This document shows positions 35,068 through 44,033 of a DNA stretch of 64,000 nucleotides, piece after piece (within the stretch, counting starts at the first letter, position 1; each line of letters begins with the position of its first letter). The notes beneath the pieces are model-generated. The model was given only the letters and a program-made list of their open reading frames with translations, did not search any database and was not told the origin of the DNA. Position numbers and translations under genes: made by a program. The stretch is from Stutzerimonas stutzeri. Its GTDB lineage: Bacteria; Pseudomonadota; Gammaproteobacteria; Pseudomonadales; Pseudomonadaceae. Location: positions 83,543-147,542 of the forward strand of contig DGLA01000008.1 in the NCBI GenBank assembly GCA_002387205.1, given 5' to 3'.

Positions 35068-35367
35068 TCAGGGATACACCTGTTTGAAGGGTTTGACGAC
35101 AACCTCGCCGTAAACCCCTGCAGCCTTGTACGGGTCCGCCTCGGCCCACTGCTGTGCAGCTTGCAGCGACTCGAACTCGGCGACGACCAGGCTACCGGTG
35201 AAGCCCGCACTACCAGGATCTTTGCTGTCGATGGCCGGATGCGGGCCAGCCAGTACCAGGCGGCCTTCACTCTTGAGCTGATCGAGACGTGCCAGATGGG
35301 CTGGGCGCGATGCCAGGCGATCTTGCAGCGAGTCGGGTACATCCGTGGCGATGATGGCGTAGAGCAT
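35068..35367 (-). CDS. YciI family protein
   Basis: A 99-residue protein of the YCII fold (ferredoxin-like alpha/beta). It shows MLYAIIATDVPDSLQDRLASRPAHLARL with the conserved His, RLVLAGPHPAIDS with the Asp/His active-site pair, and SLVVAEFESLQAAQQWAEADPY. The function of YciI is not firmly known, although related domains act in dehalogenation and muconolactone-type chemistry. TAGGAGA precedes the ATG. It lies 8 bases after yciB, so the two are co-transcribed. Confidence 0.92.
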   Translation of the reverse strand: MLYAIIATDVPDSLQDRLASRPAHLARLDQLKSEGRLVLAGPHPAIDSKDPGSAGFTGSLVVAEFESLQAAQQWAEADPYKAAGVYGEVVVKPFKQVYP

Positions 35368-35375
35368 GTGGTCTC

Positions 35376-35957
35376 CTAGGTCTTCTCAGGTTCGGGTTGC
35401 ATGTGGCGAATCAGGTAGAAGCTTTGGCCGGCCATGAACAGCAACGTCAGACCAAGGCTGCCAAACACCTTGAAGTCTACCCAGATGGCGGGGTACACGA
35501 ACGCCACGAAAAGATTGGCAGAGCCGCAGACAAGAAAGAACATGATCCAGGCAACATTCAAGCGTGACCAATGTGCTCTGGGCAGTTGCACGGCATGGCC
35601 CATCATGCGCTGCACCAACGGCTTGTCGCCAATGAAGTGGCTGGCAGCGAATGCCAGCGCAAACAGCCAGTTCAGCACCGGAGCCTTCCACTTGAGGATC
35701 GTTTCACTATGCAGTGCCAGGGTCAGGCCGCCAAACAGCACACAGGCACCCAGCGTGATCCACTGACTTTTTTCGAGGCGGCCCTGGCGGATGATTAGGG
35801 CGGAATAGACAAGGAGAGAGCTGCCGATCAGCATGGCGGTGGCACTGAATATGCCGCCTATGCTCAGGGCCATATCCGCGAATTCGACCGTCCTGGGCTC
35901 GATCTTGTAGACAACAAAGAACAGCAGCAAAGGAATGAAGTCGATGATTTGTTTCAC
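35376..35957 (-). CDS. yciB: Inner-membrane septation protein YciB (IspA/IspZ)
   Basis: A 193-residue membrane protein with about five hydrophobic helices. It has the signature KQIIDFIPLLLFFVVYK, followed by RLEKSQWITLGACVLFGGLTLAL, WKAPVLNWLFALAF and W-rich segments. YciB acts in cell envelope synthesis and septation in enterics and Shigella. The start is GTG at 35957, because no ATG lies next to the conserved KQIIDFIP; the Shine-Dalgarno is poor. It heads the minus-strand run through the yciI-like, coiled-coil, cpxR, Spy and cpxA genes, and is divergent from the PHP gene. Confidence 0.92.
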   Translation of the reverse strand: MKQIIDFIPLLLFFVVYKIEPRTVEFADMALSIGGIFSATAMLIGSSLLVYSALIIRQGRLEKSQWITLGACVLFGGLTLALHSETILKWKAPVLNWLFALAFAASHFIGDKPLVQRMMGHAVQLPRAHWSRLNVAWIMFFLVCGSANLFVAFVYPAIWVDFKVFGSLGLTLLFMAGQSFYLIRHMQPEPEKT

Positions 35958-36126
35958 GGAGCGAGCCAGAAGCGGTATGTGGCCGGCATAATAACAAACC
36001 GCGCTTTTAGCGGAACGATGTATGGCCGTCATTTCCAGGACCTTGCGTAAGCTTTGGCAATCCGGGTGACGGCACGAGCGCCGGCGATGGCGGTCACAGC
36101 TGTGAGCGTCAGAGCCACTGGAGAAC

Positions 36127-37002
36127 ATGTCCCGAATGATTGTCGATCTGCATTGCCATAGCACCGCCTCCGATGGCGTGCTGGCGCCTGCGGTGCTGGT
36201 TCAGCGAGCCCATGAACGCGGCGTCGAACTGCTTGCACTGACCGACCACGACACCCTTGAAGGGCTTGATGCGGCGCGAGCCATGGCCGATTCGCTGGGC
36301 GTGCGGCTCATCAATGGTATCGAGCTCTCTTGCGTATGGAATGGCGCCACCGTTCATGTACTCGGTTATGCCTTTCGCCGCGATGCCGAGGCGTTGCAGC
36401 GAGCCATTGCGCAACTGCATGAAGGGCGCTGGCGGCGCGCCGAGACGATAGCCCAGCGACTGGAAGCCAAGGGCATGCCGGGGACCCTCGAAGGTGCGCG
36501 GGATGTCCAGCAGGTACTGGGCGACAGCGGTAACGCGCCGGCCCGCCCGCACTTCGCTGAGTATCTGGTGCGTGCTGGGCATGTGCGCGACCGGGCCGAA
36601 GCATTTCGCAAGTGGCTTGGCTCGGGCAAGCTGGGGGATGTGAAGCAGCATTGGCCGACGCTGGAGCAGACAGTGGCCACGTTGCGAGAGGCGGGCGCCT
36701 GGATCAGCCTGGCGCATCCTTGGCAGTACGACTTCACCCGCAGCAAGCGGCGGCGGCTGGTTAGCGAGTTCGCCCAGGCGGGTGGTCATGCACTGGAAGT
36801 GGTCAACGGCATGCAGCCGCTGGAGCAGGTGGGCGGCTTGTCGATTCTGGCGCGTGAGTTTGGCTTGAGCGCGAGCGTCGGTAGCGACTTCCATGCCCCC
36901 GGCGACTGGTCCGAGCTCGGCCTTTATCGGAGCCTGCCGGACGATCTGCAGCCTCTCTGGAGCCATTTCGATGATGAGCCACGCGAGTCAGTGGTCTGCT
37001 GA
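36127..37002 (+). CDS. PHP-domain phosphatase/exonuclease (YciV/RnaAM-like)
   Basis: A 291-residue metal-dependent phosphoesterase. The PHP motifs are DLHCHSTASDG (7-17), LTDHDT, ELSC, SLAHPW and the late GSDFHAPG, which together bind three metals. The E. coli relative YciV (RnaAM/Rnm) is a 5'-3' exoribonuclease that trims 5S and other rRNAs and also acts on 3',5'-nucleoside bisphosphates. TGGAG lies five bases before the ATG. It is the first gene of the run PHP-yciO-trpS-scpA-scpB. Confidence 0.92.
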   Translation: MSRMIVDLHCHSTASDGVLAPAVLVQRAHERGVELLALTDHDTLEGLDAARAMADSLGVRLINGIELSCVWNGATVHVLGYAFRRDAEALQRAIAQLHEGRWRRAETIAQRLEAKGMPGTLEGARDVQQVLGDSGNAPARPHFAEYLVRAGHVRDRAEAFRKWLGSGKLGDVKQHWPTLEQTVATLREAGAWISLAHPWQYDFTRSKRRRLVSEFAQAGGHALEVVNGMQPLEQVGGLSILAREFGLSASVGSDFHAPGDWSELGLYRSLPDDLQPLWSHFDDEPRESVVC

Positions 37003-37014
37003 GCGGGAGCCTTT

Positions 37015-37638
37015 ATGAGTCAGTTTTTTCAGATACACCCGGACAATCCCCAGCCCAGGCTGATCAAGCAGGCGGTTGAAATCATTCGTAACGGCGGGAT
37101 CGTCGTCTATCCGACCGATTCTTCATATGCCATTGGCTGCTCGATCGGCAACAAGGCCGGCATCGAACGCATTCGCCGTTTGCGTCAGCTGGACGACAAG
37201 CACAACTTCACCCTGGCCTGTCGGGACCTGTCGCAGCTCGGGCTGTTTGCCAAGGTCGACACTGCTGCCTTCCGTCTGCTCAAGACGCATCTGCCCGGCC
37301 CATACACCATCATTCTCAGCGCTACCCGTGAAGTGCCGCGCATGTTGCTGCATCCCAAGCGTCGCACCATTGGTCTTCGGGTCCCGGCGCAGCCCATCGC
37401 GCAGGCATTACTGGCCGAACTGGGTGAGCCGTTGATGAGCGTAAGCCTGATCTTGCCCGGCGAAAGCGAACCGATGAGCGACCCCTACGAGATGCGTGAC
37501 GCACTCGAGCATCAGGTCGACCTGATCATCGATGGCGGTTACGGTGGCCTCGAAGCATCGACGGTGATCAGCCTTGTTGATGGTGATCCCGAAATCGTGC
37601 GGGTCGGTTGCGGAGATCCCGCTCCTTTCGCGTCCTGA
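37015..37638 (+). CDS. yciO: YrdC/Sua5-like protein YciO
   Basis: A 207-residue protein with the YrdC fold (L-threonylcarbamoyladenylate synthase family). The nucleotide-binding motifs are KQAVEIIRNGGIVVYPTDSSYAIGC, KHNFTLACRDLSQL, GPYTIILSAT and IGLRVPA. YciO is shorter than Sua5 and related to TsaC, which makes the threonylcarbamoyl-AMP used for t6A in tRNA; its activity is weaker or different in E. coli. GGGAG precedes the ATG, and 12 bases separate it from the PHP gene. Confidence 0.92.
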   Translation: MSQFFQIHPDNPQPRLIKQAVEIIRNGGIVVYPTDSSYAIGCSIGNKAGIERIRRLRQLDDKHNFTLACRDLSQLGLFAKVDTAAFRLLKTHLPGPYTIILSATREVPRMLLHPKRRTIGLRVPAQPIAQALLAELGEPLMSVSLILPGESEPMSDPYEMRDALEHQVDLIIDGGYGGLEASTVISLVDGDPEIVRVGCGDPAPFAS

Positions 37639-37667
37639 GCTATTTATCACCAACCAAGGAAACCCTT

Positions 37668-38882
37668 TTGAGCGCTATGGATTCGCAGCGACGCGTGGTC
37701 TCCGGGATGCGGCCAAACGGCCGGCTTCACCTGGGGCACTTTCACGGTGTATTGAAGAACTGGGTCAGGCTGCAGCATGAGTACCAGTGCTTTTTTTCGA
37801 TCGTCGACTGGCATGCACTGACCACCGATTACGCTGCCGGCGCGGAAATTTCGCGCAACGTGCAGGACATGGCAATCGACTGGCTTGCAGCGGGGGTCAG
37901 TCCGAGCTCAGCGACCTTGTTCGTCCAGTCCCAGGTGCCCGAGCACGCTGAATTGCATCTGCTGCTGTCGATGATCTGCCCGCTTTCCTGGCTCGAGCGC
38001 GTGCCTTCGTACAAGGAACTTCAGCTCGACTCCCAAAATAAGGACCTCGGTACCTACGGCTTCCTCGGATATCCATTGCTACAGGCGGCCGACATCCTGG
38101 CCTATCGCGCCGGAGTCGTCCCTGTCGGCGCCGACCAGTTACCTCATGTTGAGTTCGCGCGCGACGTGGCGCGGCGCTTCAATCACCTCTATGGCAGCGA
38201 AGAAGATTTCGAAGTCAAGGCAGAAGCGGCGATTCGTAAACTCGGCAAGAAGGGCTCGAAGTTGTACGCGAGCCTGCGCAAGAGCTATCAAGAACACGGC
38301 GATCTCGAGGCGCTGAACACTGCCCGAGCGCTGCTCAAGGACCAGCAGACCATCACTATCGGTGATCAGGAACGGCTGTTCGGCTATCTCGAAGGCGGCG
38401 GTAAATTACTGTTGCCCGAGCCGCAGGCGTTGCTTGGCGAGTCCCCCAGGCTATCGGGGCTGGACGGCCGCAAGATGTCGAAGTCCACCAGCAACTCGAT
38501 TTATCTTCGGGACACGCCAGCCGACATTGAAGAAAAAATCAAGCGCATGCCCACCGACCCAGCGCGCGTGCACCGTACCGATCCGGGCGAGCCTACTCGC
38601 TGTCCGGTCTGGCAGATGCACCAGGCGCATTCAACCGAAGACGTTTGTCAGTGGGCCGAGCAGGGTTGCCGCAGCGCTGGAATTGGCTGTCTTGACTGCA
38701 AGGCACCGCTGATCGACGCCATCAAGATCGAGCTCGCGCCTTTGCAGGAACGCGCCCTGGATTACGAGCAGAATCCTGACCTGGTGCGCAGCATCCTGGC
38801 CGAAGGCGCCGAGCATGCGCGCGACGAGGCGCGTGAGACGTTGGTGGTTGTACGCCAGGCGATGGGACTGAATTACCGCTAG
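37668..38882 (+). CDS. trpS: Tryptophanyl-tRNA synthetase
   Basis: A class I synthetase of about 404 residues that charges tRNA-Trp. The HIGH-type motif is HLGHF in VVSGMRPNGRLHLGHFHG, and the KMSKS motif is intact in GLDGRKMSKSTSNS. Between them is the tryptophan-binding GADQLPHVEFARDVARRFN. TTG 37668 is preferred: AGGA lies seven bases upstream of it, while ATG 37677, nine bases later, is too far from that site. The frame is open from 37608, overlapping yciO. The CxxC in GIGCLDCKAP near the C-terminus is a feature of this longer TrpS form. Confidence 0.93.
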   Translation: MSAMDSQRRVVSGMRPNGRLHLGHFHGVLKNWVRLQHEYQCFFSIVDWHALTTDYAAGAEISRNVQDMAIDWLAAGVSPSSATLFVQSQVPEHAELHLLLSMICPLSWLERVPSYKELQLDSQNKDLGTYGFLGYPLLQAADILAYRAGVVPVGADQLPHVEFARDVARRFNHLYGSEEDFEVKAEAAIRKLGKKGSKLYASLRKSYQEHGDLEALNTARALLKDQQTITIGDQERLFGYLEGGGKLLLPEPQALLGESPRLSGLDGRKMSKSTSNSIYLRDTPADIEEKIKRMPTDPARVHRTDPGEPTRCPVWQMHQAHSTEDVCQWAEQGCRSAGIGCLDCKAPLIDAIKIELAPLQERALDYEQNPDLVRSILAEGAEHARDEARETLVVVRQAMGLNYR

Positions 38883-38947
38883 AGCCATCATCGCAACCGG
38901 CTTAAGCTGTCGGCGCGCTCAACTACCTCGGTGCCCCCGGAGAAAGC

Positions 38948-39808
38948 ATGCAGGAATCCCCAGCCGAGGCGGTGTTCAATCCGCCTGGCGAGCAGCTGCG
39001 ACTAGCCCTTGTATATGGCGAGGCCTTTAACAATCTGCCGCAGGATCTCTACATTCCGCCGGATGCGCTGGAAGTTTTCCTAGAGGCTTTCGAAGGTCCG
39101 CTGGATCTGCTGCTCTATCTGATTCGCAAGCAGAACATCGACATCCTCGATATTCCGGTGGCGGAAATCACCCGTCAGTACATGGGTTATGTCGAACTGA
39201 TGAAGGCTGTGCGCCTTGAGTTGGCGGCCGAATACCTGGTCATGGCCGCCATGCTGGCTGAGATCAAGTCGCGCATGTTGCTGCCGCGCTCGGCTGAGGT
39301 AGAAGAGGACGAGCTCGATCCACGGGCCGAGCTGATCCGTCGTTTGCAGGAATACGAACGTTTCAAGGCAGCGTCCGAAGACCTGGATCAGCTGCCACGG
39401 GTAGGGCGTGACCTGCATGTGCCGAAGATCGATGCGCCTGATGCGCGGGCGCGCAAGCTGTTGCCTGAGGTCAGTCTCGAAGAGTTGCTGATCTCCATGG
39501 CCGAGGTTTTACGTCGTGCGGACATGTTCGAAAGTCATCAGGTGACGCGTGAAACCTTGTCCACGCGTGAGCGGATGAGTGAGGTGCTGGAACGACTCAA
39601 GGATGGCGCCTTTGTACCTTTCGTTGCGCTGTTTGCCGCAGAGGAAGGGCGCTTGGGCGTGGTGGTGACCTTTATGGCAGTGCTGGAGTTGATCAAGGAG
39701 TCGCTGGTCGAGCTGGTGCAGAACGAGCCCTTCGCACCGATTCACGTCAGGGTGCGTAGCGAGGAGGCCTCGCTGCTGGCACCGGAGCCAATGGAGCCAT
39801 TGCTGTGA
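38948..39808 (+). CDS. scpA: Segregation and condensation protein A
   Basis: Kleisin subunit of 286 residues of the SMC-ScpAB complex. The N-terminal helical domain that binds the Smc neck begins EVFLEAFEGPLDLLLYLIRKQNIDILDIPVAEITRQYMGYVELM. A variable acidic middle follows, then a C-terminal winged helix (SLVELVQNEPFAPIHVR). ScpA bridges the Smc heads and loads with ScpB for chromosome compaction. GGAGAAAGC precedes the ATG. Its stop overlaps the scpB start by four bases (GTGA), a sign of coupled translation. Confidence 0.94.
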   Translation: MQESPAEAVFNPPGEQLRLALVYGEAFNNLPQDLYIPPDALEVFLEAFEGPLDLLLYLIRKQNIDILDIPVAEITRQYMGYVELMKAVRLELAAEYLVMAAMLAEIKSRMLLPRSAEVEEDELDPRAELIRRLQEYERFKAASEDLDQLPRVGRDLHVPKIDAPDARARKLLPEVSLEELLISMAEVLRRADMFESHQVTRETLSTRERMSEVLERLKDGAFVPFVALFAAEEGRLGVVVTFMAVLELIKESLVELVQNEPFAPIHVRVRSEEASLLAPEPMEPLL

Positions 39809-40569
39809 ACCTGTCCGATCCCAAGGACCTTGCTTCGTTGCTCGAAGCCTTCCTGCTGGCTTCAGGCAAGCCGATGTCTGTCGAGCGCATGGCCGAGCTG
39901 TTCGACGAGGTCGAGCGCCCCGCGCCGGCGTTGCTGCGCAAGGCACTCGACGTGCTCGAAAAATCCTGCAAGGGCCGCGCATTCGAGTTGAAGGAGGTGG
40001 CCAGCGGCTACCGCTTGCAGGTGCGTGAGCGGTTCTCGCCCTGGGTTGGGCGCCTGTGGGAAGAGCGGCCGCAGCGCTACTCCAGGGCGCTATTGGAAAC
40101 ACTGGTGCTGATTGCTTATCGCCAGCCCATTACCCGTGGTGAGATCGAGGATATCCGCGGCGTCGCGGTCAACAGTCAGATCGTCAAAACCTTGCTGGAA
40201 CGCGAGTGGGTGCGGGTAGTTGGCCATCGCGACGTGCCGGGACGGCCGGCCATGTTTGCTACCACCAAGGGGTTTCTGGACCACTTCAATCTCAAGAACC
40301 TGGACGAGCTGCCTCCGCTGGCCGTGCTGCGCGAGATCGAGCCTGAACCCTTGCCGGTCGATGTCGAGGAGGCGCCGGTGCCTGTCGCCTTGCAGGCGCG
40401 CGCCGATCAGGTGTTGGAAGTCGAACCCCCAGGCGAACAGACCAGCTTCCGCAGTTTGCTGGCAGAGCTCGACAGCATGGAAACCGGGCTCAAGACAGAC
40501 TTCGATGACCTGATCGAGGCAGCCGGAGACGAAGACCAGGGCGCCTCGGTCAATGAGCGCCGCGATTAG
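39805..40569 (+). CDS. scpB: Segregation and condensation protein B
   Basis: A 254-residue ScpB with two winged-helix domains. The first starts LASLLEAFLLASGKPMSVERMAELF; the second includes ETLVLIAYRQPITRGEIEDIRGVAVNSQIVKTLLEREWVRVVGHRDVPGRPAMFATT, the most conserved ScpB segment. It has an acidic C-terminal extension of about 70 residues, longer than in Bacillus. ScpB dimers clamp ScpA at the Smc heads. GTG start inside the scpA stop codon. The last four bases overlap the convergent mgsA. Confidence 0.94.
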   Translation: MNLSDPKDLASLLEAFLLASGKPMSVERMAELFDEVERPAPALLRKALDVLEKSCKGRAFELKEVASGYRLQVRERFSPWVGRLWEERPQRYSRALLETLVLIAYRQPITRGEIEDIRGVAVNSQIVKTLLEREWVRVVGHRDVPGRPAMFATTKGFLDHFNLKNLDELPPLAVLREIEPEPLPVDVEEAPVPVALQARADQVLEVEPPGEQTSFRSLLAELDSMETGLKTDFDDLIEAAGDEDQGASVNERRD

Positions 40570-41042
40570 AGATCCATTTCCTGGCGTCCGATAAGGTAGC
40601 TGTCGTAATCGGGGATGCTCAGCGTATGTGCCTGGTCCAGCATAGGACTGGAAAGCAGATAATCAGCGCTGCTTTCGTTGGCGGCCATTGGGATGTTCCA
40701 TACGGCTGCGACCCGTAGCAGCGCCTTCACATCCGGATCATGTGGTTGCGGCTCGAAGGGATCCCAGAAGAACACCAGCATGTCGATACGGCGCTCGGCG
40801 ATTCGCGCGCCGATCTGCTGATCCCCACCCAGGGGACCGCTGATCATGCACTCCACCGGCAGCTCGAGGCGGCGGCTCAACAGCAGTCCGGTAGTGCCGG
40901 TGGCGAGCAGTTCGTGATTCTTCAGGTGAGCTTTCTGTCGCTCAGCCCATTCCAGCAGCCGCTCCTTGCAGTGATCGTGCGCAACCAGGGTAATGCGCTT
41001 GCGCGCCGGCAGTGTTGCGGTAACGAAATCGATGCGCTTCAT
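40566..41042 (-). CDS. mgsA: Methylglyoxal synthase
   Basis: A 158-residue enzyme that turns dihydroxyacetone phosphate into methylglyoxal and phosphate, a bypass that frees phosphate when sugar phosphates build up. It shows the phosphate site LLATGTTGLLL, the catalytic-Asp loop CMISGPLGGDQQIGARIAE and the FFWDPFEPQPHDPDVKALLRVA signature. AGGGAAG precedes the ATG. It lies 36 bases after gap on the same strand, next to the Entner-Doudoroff genes, so sugar flow and triose-phosphate overflow control are linked in this block. Confidence 0.95.
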   Translation of the reverse strand: MKRIDFVTATLPARKRITLVAHDHCKERLLEWAERQKAHLKNHELLATGTTGLLLSRRLELPVECMISGPLGGDQQIGARIAERRIDMLVFFWDPFEPQPHDPDVKALLRVAAVWNIPMAANESSADYLLSSPMLDQAHTLSIPDYDSYLIGRQEMDL

Positions 41043-41078
41043 CTTCTTCCCTGTCTCGCTGAATGGGCTGGTGGCTTG

Positions 41079-42080
41079 TTACGACGCCTCGTGCAATGCC
41101 CGGCACGTATCGAGCATGCGGTTGGAAAAACCCCACTCGTTGTCATACCAAGCCATCACCTTAAGCAGGCGTCCGCTAACCTTGGTGTGGTTGGTGTCGA
41201 AAATAGACGACATCGGGTTGTGGTTGAAGTCGCAGGAAACCAGCGGCAGCGAATTGCACGCCAGGATGGGCGAGTGCTGACTGGCGTCGAGCATCAGCGC
41301 ATTGACCTCTTCGGCAGTGGTCTCACGGCTCAGTTCGAGGGTCAGATCGACCAGCGAAACATTGATGACCGGTACGCGCACGGCCACGCCGGTCAGCTTG
41401 CCGGCCAGCTCCGGCAGCACCAGGCCGACGGCTTCGGCGGCACCGGTCTTGGTCGGGATCATCGACTGGGTAGCCGAGCGCGCCCTGAACGGGTCGCTGT
41501 GATAGACGTCGGACAGGTTCTGATCATTGGTGTAGGCGTGGATGGTGGTCATCAGGCCGTGTTCGATGCCGTACTCGCGCGATAATACCTGTGCAACCGG
41601 CGCCAGGCAGTTGGTCGTGCATGACGCGTTGGAAATGATCTGGTGCGATTGGCGCAAGGTGTCGTGATTGACGCCGTAGACAATGGTGGCGTCAGCGCCG
41701 GAGGCCGGGGCGGAAATAATGACTTTGCCGGCGCCGGCCTGCAGATGCGCGCTGGCCTTTTCGCGAGAGGTGAACAGCCCGGTACACTCGAAGACGACAT
41801 CGACATTGTGCTGGCGCCACGGCAGTTCGGCCGGATTGCGGATCGCGGTCACCGCAATCCGGTCACCATTGACCTGCATTTCATCGTCGGTGACCTGGAC
41901 ATTTGCGTCGAAATGGCCATGGACGCTGTCGAACTGCAACAGGTGGGCGTTCATCGCCGGGCTGCCTAGGTCATTGATCGCCACGACCTGCAAATGCTCG
42001 CGATAGCTCTGGCTGTAGAGGGCACGAAGGACATTGCGTCCGATACGACCGAAGCCGTTGATGGCGATGCGAATAGTCAT
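41079..42080 (-). CDS. gap: Glyceraldehyde-3-phosphate dehydrogenase (type I)
   Basis: A 333-residue GAPDH. The NAD-binding start is MTIRIAINGFGRIGRNVLRAL, catalytic Cys154 is in SNASCTTNC, and WYDNEWGFSNRM closes the catalytic domain. It oxidises glyceraldehyde-3-phosphate from the Entner-Doudoroff split to 1,3-bisphosphoglycerate. It is divergent from edd, and the shared 123-base region has HexR-type sites, as known for gap-1/edd of P. putida. The frame is open far upstream, but ATG 42080 is the family start. Confidence 0.96.
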   Translation of the reverse strand: MTIRIAINGFGRIGRNVLRALYSQSYREHLQVVAINDLGSPAMNAHLLQFDSVHGHFDANVQVTDDEMQVNGDRIAVTAIRNPAELPWRQHNVDVVFECTGLFTSREKASAHLQAGAGKVIISAPASGADATIVYGVNHDTLRQSHQIISNASCTTNCLAPVAQVLSREYGIEHGLMTTIHAYTNDQNLSDVYHSDPFRARSATQSMIPTKTGAAEAVGLVLPELAGKLTGVAVRVPVINVSLVDLTLELSRETTAEEVNALMLDASQHSPILACNSLPLVSCDFNHNPMSSIFDTNHTKVSGRLLKVMAWYDNEWGFSNRMLDTCRALHEAS

Positions 42081-42103
42081 AAGAAGGTCCTGGGCGGAAT
42101 TTG

Positions 42104-42118
42104 TTGTGGGAATCACAA
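42104..42118. promoter_or_regulatory. HexR operator in the gap/edd region, perfect match
   Basis: TTGT-N7-ACAA (TTGTGGGAATCACAA) fits the Pseudomonas HexR consensus TTGT-N(7-8)-ACAA. It lies 24 bases upstream of gap and 86 upstream of edd. Confidence 0.7.
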
Positions 42119-42158
42119 GATTATTCCTGTCAAAATAGAAATCAAGCCCAGATACATG

Positions 42159-42173
42159 TTGTTTTGTTGATAA
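42159..42173. promoter_or_regulatory. Second, imperfect HexR-like site near edd
   Basis: TTGT-N7-ATAA, one base off the HexR consensus, lies 31 bases upstream of the edd start. It might be a weaker half of a paired operator. Confidence 0.4.
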
Positions 42174-42203
42174 AACCAAAGATTCATGAGCAGGAGTGAT
42201 GGC

Positions 42204-44033
42204 ATGCACCCGCAGATTCAAGAAGTTACCGAGCGATTGATTGAACGCAGCCGGCCGACGCGCCAGCGCTATCTTGCGCAGATGGCTGGCGCGGCAAGCG
42301 ACGGGCCTCAGCGCGGCAAGCTGCAATGCGCCAACTTTGCTCATGGCGTCGCCGGTTGCGGATCGCAAGATGACAAGCAACGGTTGCGGCTGATGAACGA
42401 AGCGAACGTGGCCATCGTTTCGGCCTATAACGACATGCTTTCGGCTCACCAGCCGTACCAATATTTTCCCGACGTGATCAAGGAGGCCCTGCGCGAGATG
42501 GGGTCGGTCGGCCAGTTTGCTGGTGGCGTACCGGCGATGTGCGATGGCGTGACCCAGGGCGAAGCGGGCATGGAACTCAGCCTTGCCAGTCGCGAAGTGA
42601 TCGCCATGGCAACCGCCGTTGCGCTTTCACACAACATGTTCGATGGCGCGCTGTATCTCGGTATATGCGACAAGATCGTCCCTGGCCTGATGATTGGCGC
42701 GCTGCGCTTCGGGCACCTGCCGACCGTCTTCGTCCCGGGCGGGCCGATGACGTCGGGCATCCCAAACAAGCAGAAAGCGGAAGTGCGCCAGCGTTACGCA
42801 GAGGGCAAGGCCAGCCGGGAGGAGCTGCTGGAGTCGGAAATGCTTTCGTACCATAGCCCCGGCACGTGCACCTTCTACGGCACAGCGAACACCAACCAGG
42901 TGGTGATGGAGATCATGGGTCTGCACCTGCCTGGCTCTTCATTCGTCAATCCCTATACCCCGCTGCGTGACGAGCTCACCCGTGAGGCCGCGCGTCAGGT
43001 GACCCGCCTGACGCCGCAGTCGGGTAACTACGTGCCGCTGTGCAAGATCGTCGATGAAAAGTCGATCATCAATTCGGTCGTAGCCCTCAATGCTACTGGC
43101 GGCTCGACCAACCATACCCTGCACATTCCGGCGTTTGCCCAGGCCGCGGGCATACAGCTGACCTGGCAGGACATGGCGGATATCTCGGCCGTGACACCGA
43201 CGCTGGCGAAGGTCTACCCGAACGGTCAGGCGGACGTTAACCATTTCCACGCCTGCGGTGGTGTTCCGTTCATGGTGCGTACGCTGCTTGAGGCGGGCCT
43301 GTTGCACGAAGACGTTTACACGGTTCTGGGCAAAGGCCTCAGTCAATACACCAAGGAACCCTTCCTCGAAGACGGAAAGCTCGTCTGGCGCGAGGGCTCT
43401 GAAAGCAGTCTGGACGAGGCGATTCTGCGCCCGGTCGAGCGAGCGTTCTCGCCCGAGGGCGGTTTGCGAGTGCTGGAAGGGAATCTTGGCCGCGGGGTCA
43501 CCAAAATCTCCGCCGTAGCGCCTGAACATCGCATCGTGGAAGCACCAGCGCGTGTATTCAGCGACCAGACCGAATTGGCCCAGGCGTTCAAGAACGGCGA
43601 GCTGGAGAAGGACTTCGTTGCGGTTGTCAGGTTCCAGGGGCCAAAGGCCAACGGCATGCCCGAACTGCACAAGCTGACGCCATTCCTCGGCGTGCTGCAG
43701 GATCGCGGCTACAAGGTCGCATTGGTAACGGACGGGCGTATGTCCGGCGCTTCAGGAAAAGTCCCTGCCGCTATCCATGTCAGCCCGGAAGCGTTGGATG
43801 GCGGCCCGCTGTGCCGCGTGCGTGACGGTGACATCATTCGAGTCGATGGCGAAACAGGGGAGCTTCGAGTGCTGGTCGATCAAGCCGAATTCGACAGTCG
43901 CGAAGCAATATCAGCCCCGAGCGATCTGGGAATCGGCTGTGGGCGCGAGCTGTTTGGTTTCCTTCGGGCGGCCTTCAGCCCTGCGGAGAAAGGCGCAAGC
44001 GTATTCACCGAAGAATTGGAGTCGCTCAAGTGA
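42204..44033 (+). CDS. edd: 6-phosphogluconate dehydratase
   Basis: A 609-residue IlvD/Edd family dehydratase that makes 2-keto-3-deoxy-6-phosphogluconate from 6-phosphogluconate. Its [4Fe-4S] cluster cysteines lie in the GVAGCGSQDD, PAMCDGVTQGE and YLGICDKI regions, and NATGGSTNHTLHI is a strongly conserved family stretch. ATG 42204 is chosen over ATG 42186 because AGGAG lies seven bases before it and the protein then starts MHPQIQEVTERL. Its stop codon overlaps the glk start by four bases. First gene of the edd-glk-gltR-gtrS operon. Confidence 0.96.
   Translation: MHPQIQEVTERLIERSRPTRQRYLAQMAGAASDGPQRGKLQCANFAHGVAGCGSQDDKQRLRLMNEANVAIVSAYNDMLSAHQPYQYFPDVIKEALREMGSVGQFAGGVPAMCDGVTQGEAGMELSLASREVIAMATAVALSHNMFDGALYLGICDKIVPGLMIGALRFGHLPTVFVPGGPMTSGIPNKQKAEVRQRYAEGKASREELLESEMLSYHSPGTCTFYGTANTNQVVMEIMGLHLPGSSFVNPYTPLRDELTREAARQVTRLTPQSGNYVPLCKIVDEKSIINSVVALNATGGSTNHTLHIPAFAQAAGIQLTWQDMADISAVTPTLAKVYPNGQADVNHFHACGGVPFMVRTLLEAGLLHEDVYTVLGKGLSQYTKEPFLEDGKLVWREGSESSLDEAILRPVERAFSPEGGLRVLEGNLGRGVTKISAVAPEHRIVEAPARVFSDQTELAQAFKNGELEKDFVAVVRFQGPKANGMPELHKLTPFLGVLQDRGYKVALVTDGRMSGASGKVPAAIHVSPEALDGGPLCRVRDGDIIRVDGETGELRVLVDQAEFDSREAISAPSDLGIGCGRELFGFLRAAFSPAEKGASVFTEELESLK

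Noticed and set aside
36109..36966. Minus-strand ORF of 285 codons over the PHP gene
   Set aside because: Antisense to a complete PHP-domain protein with every metal motif. No ribosome binding site or known domain.
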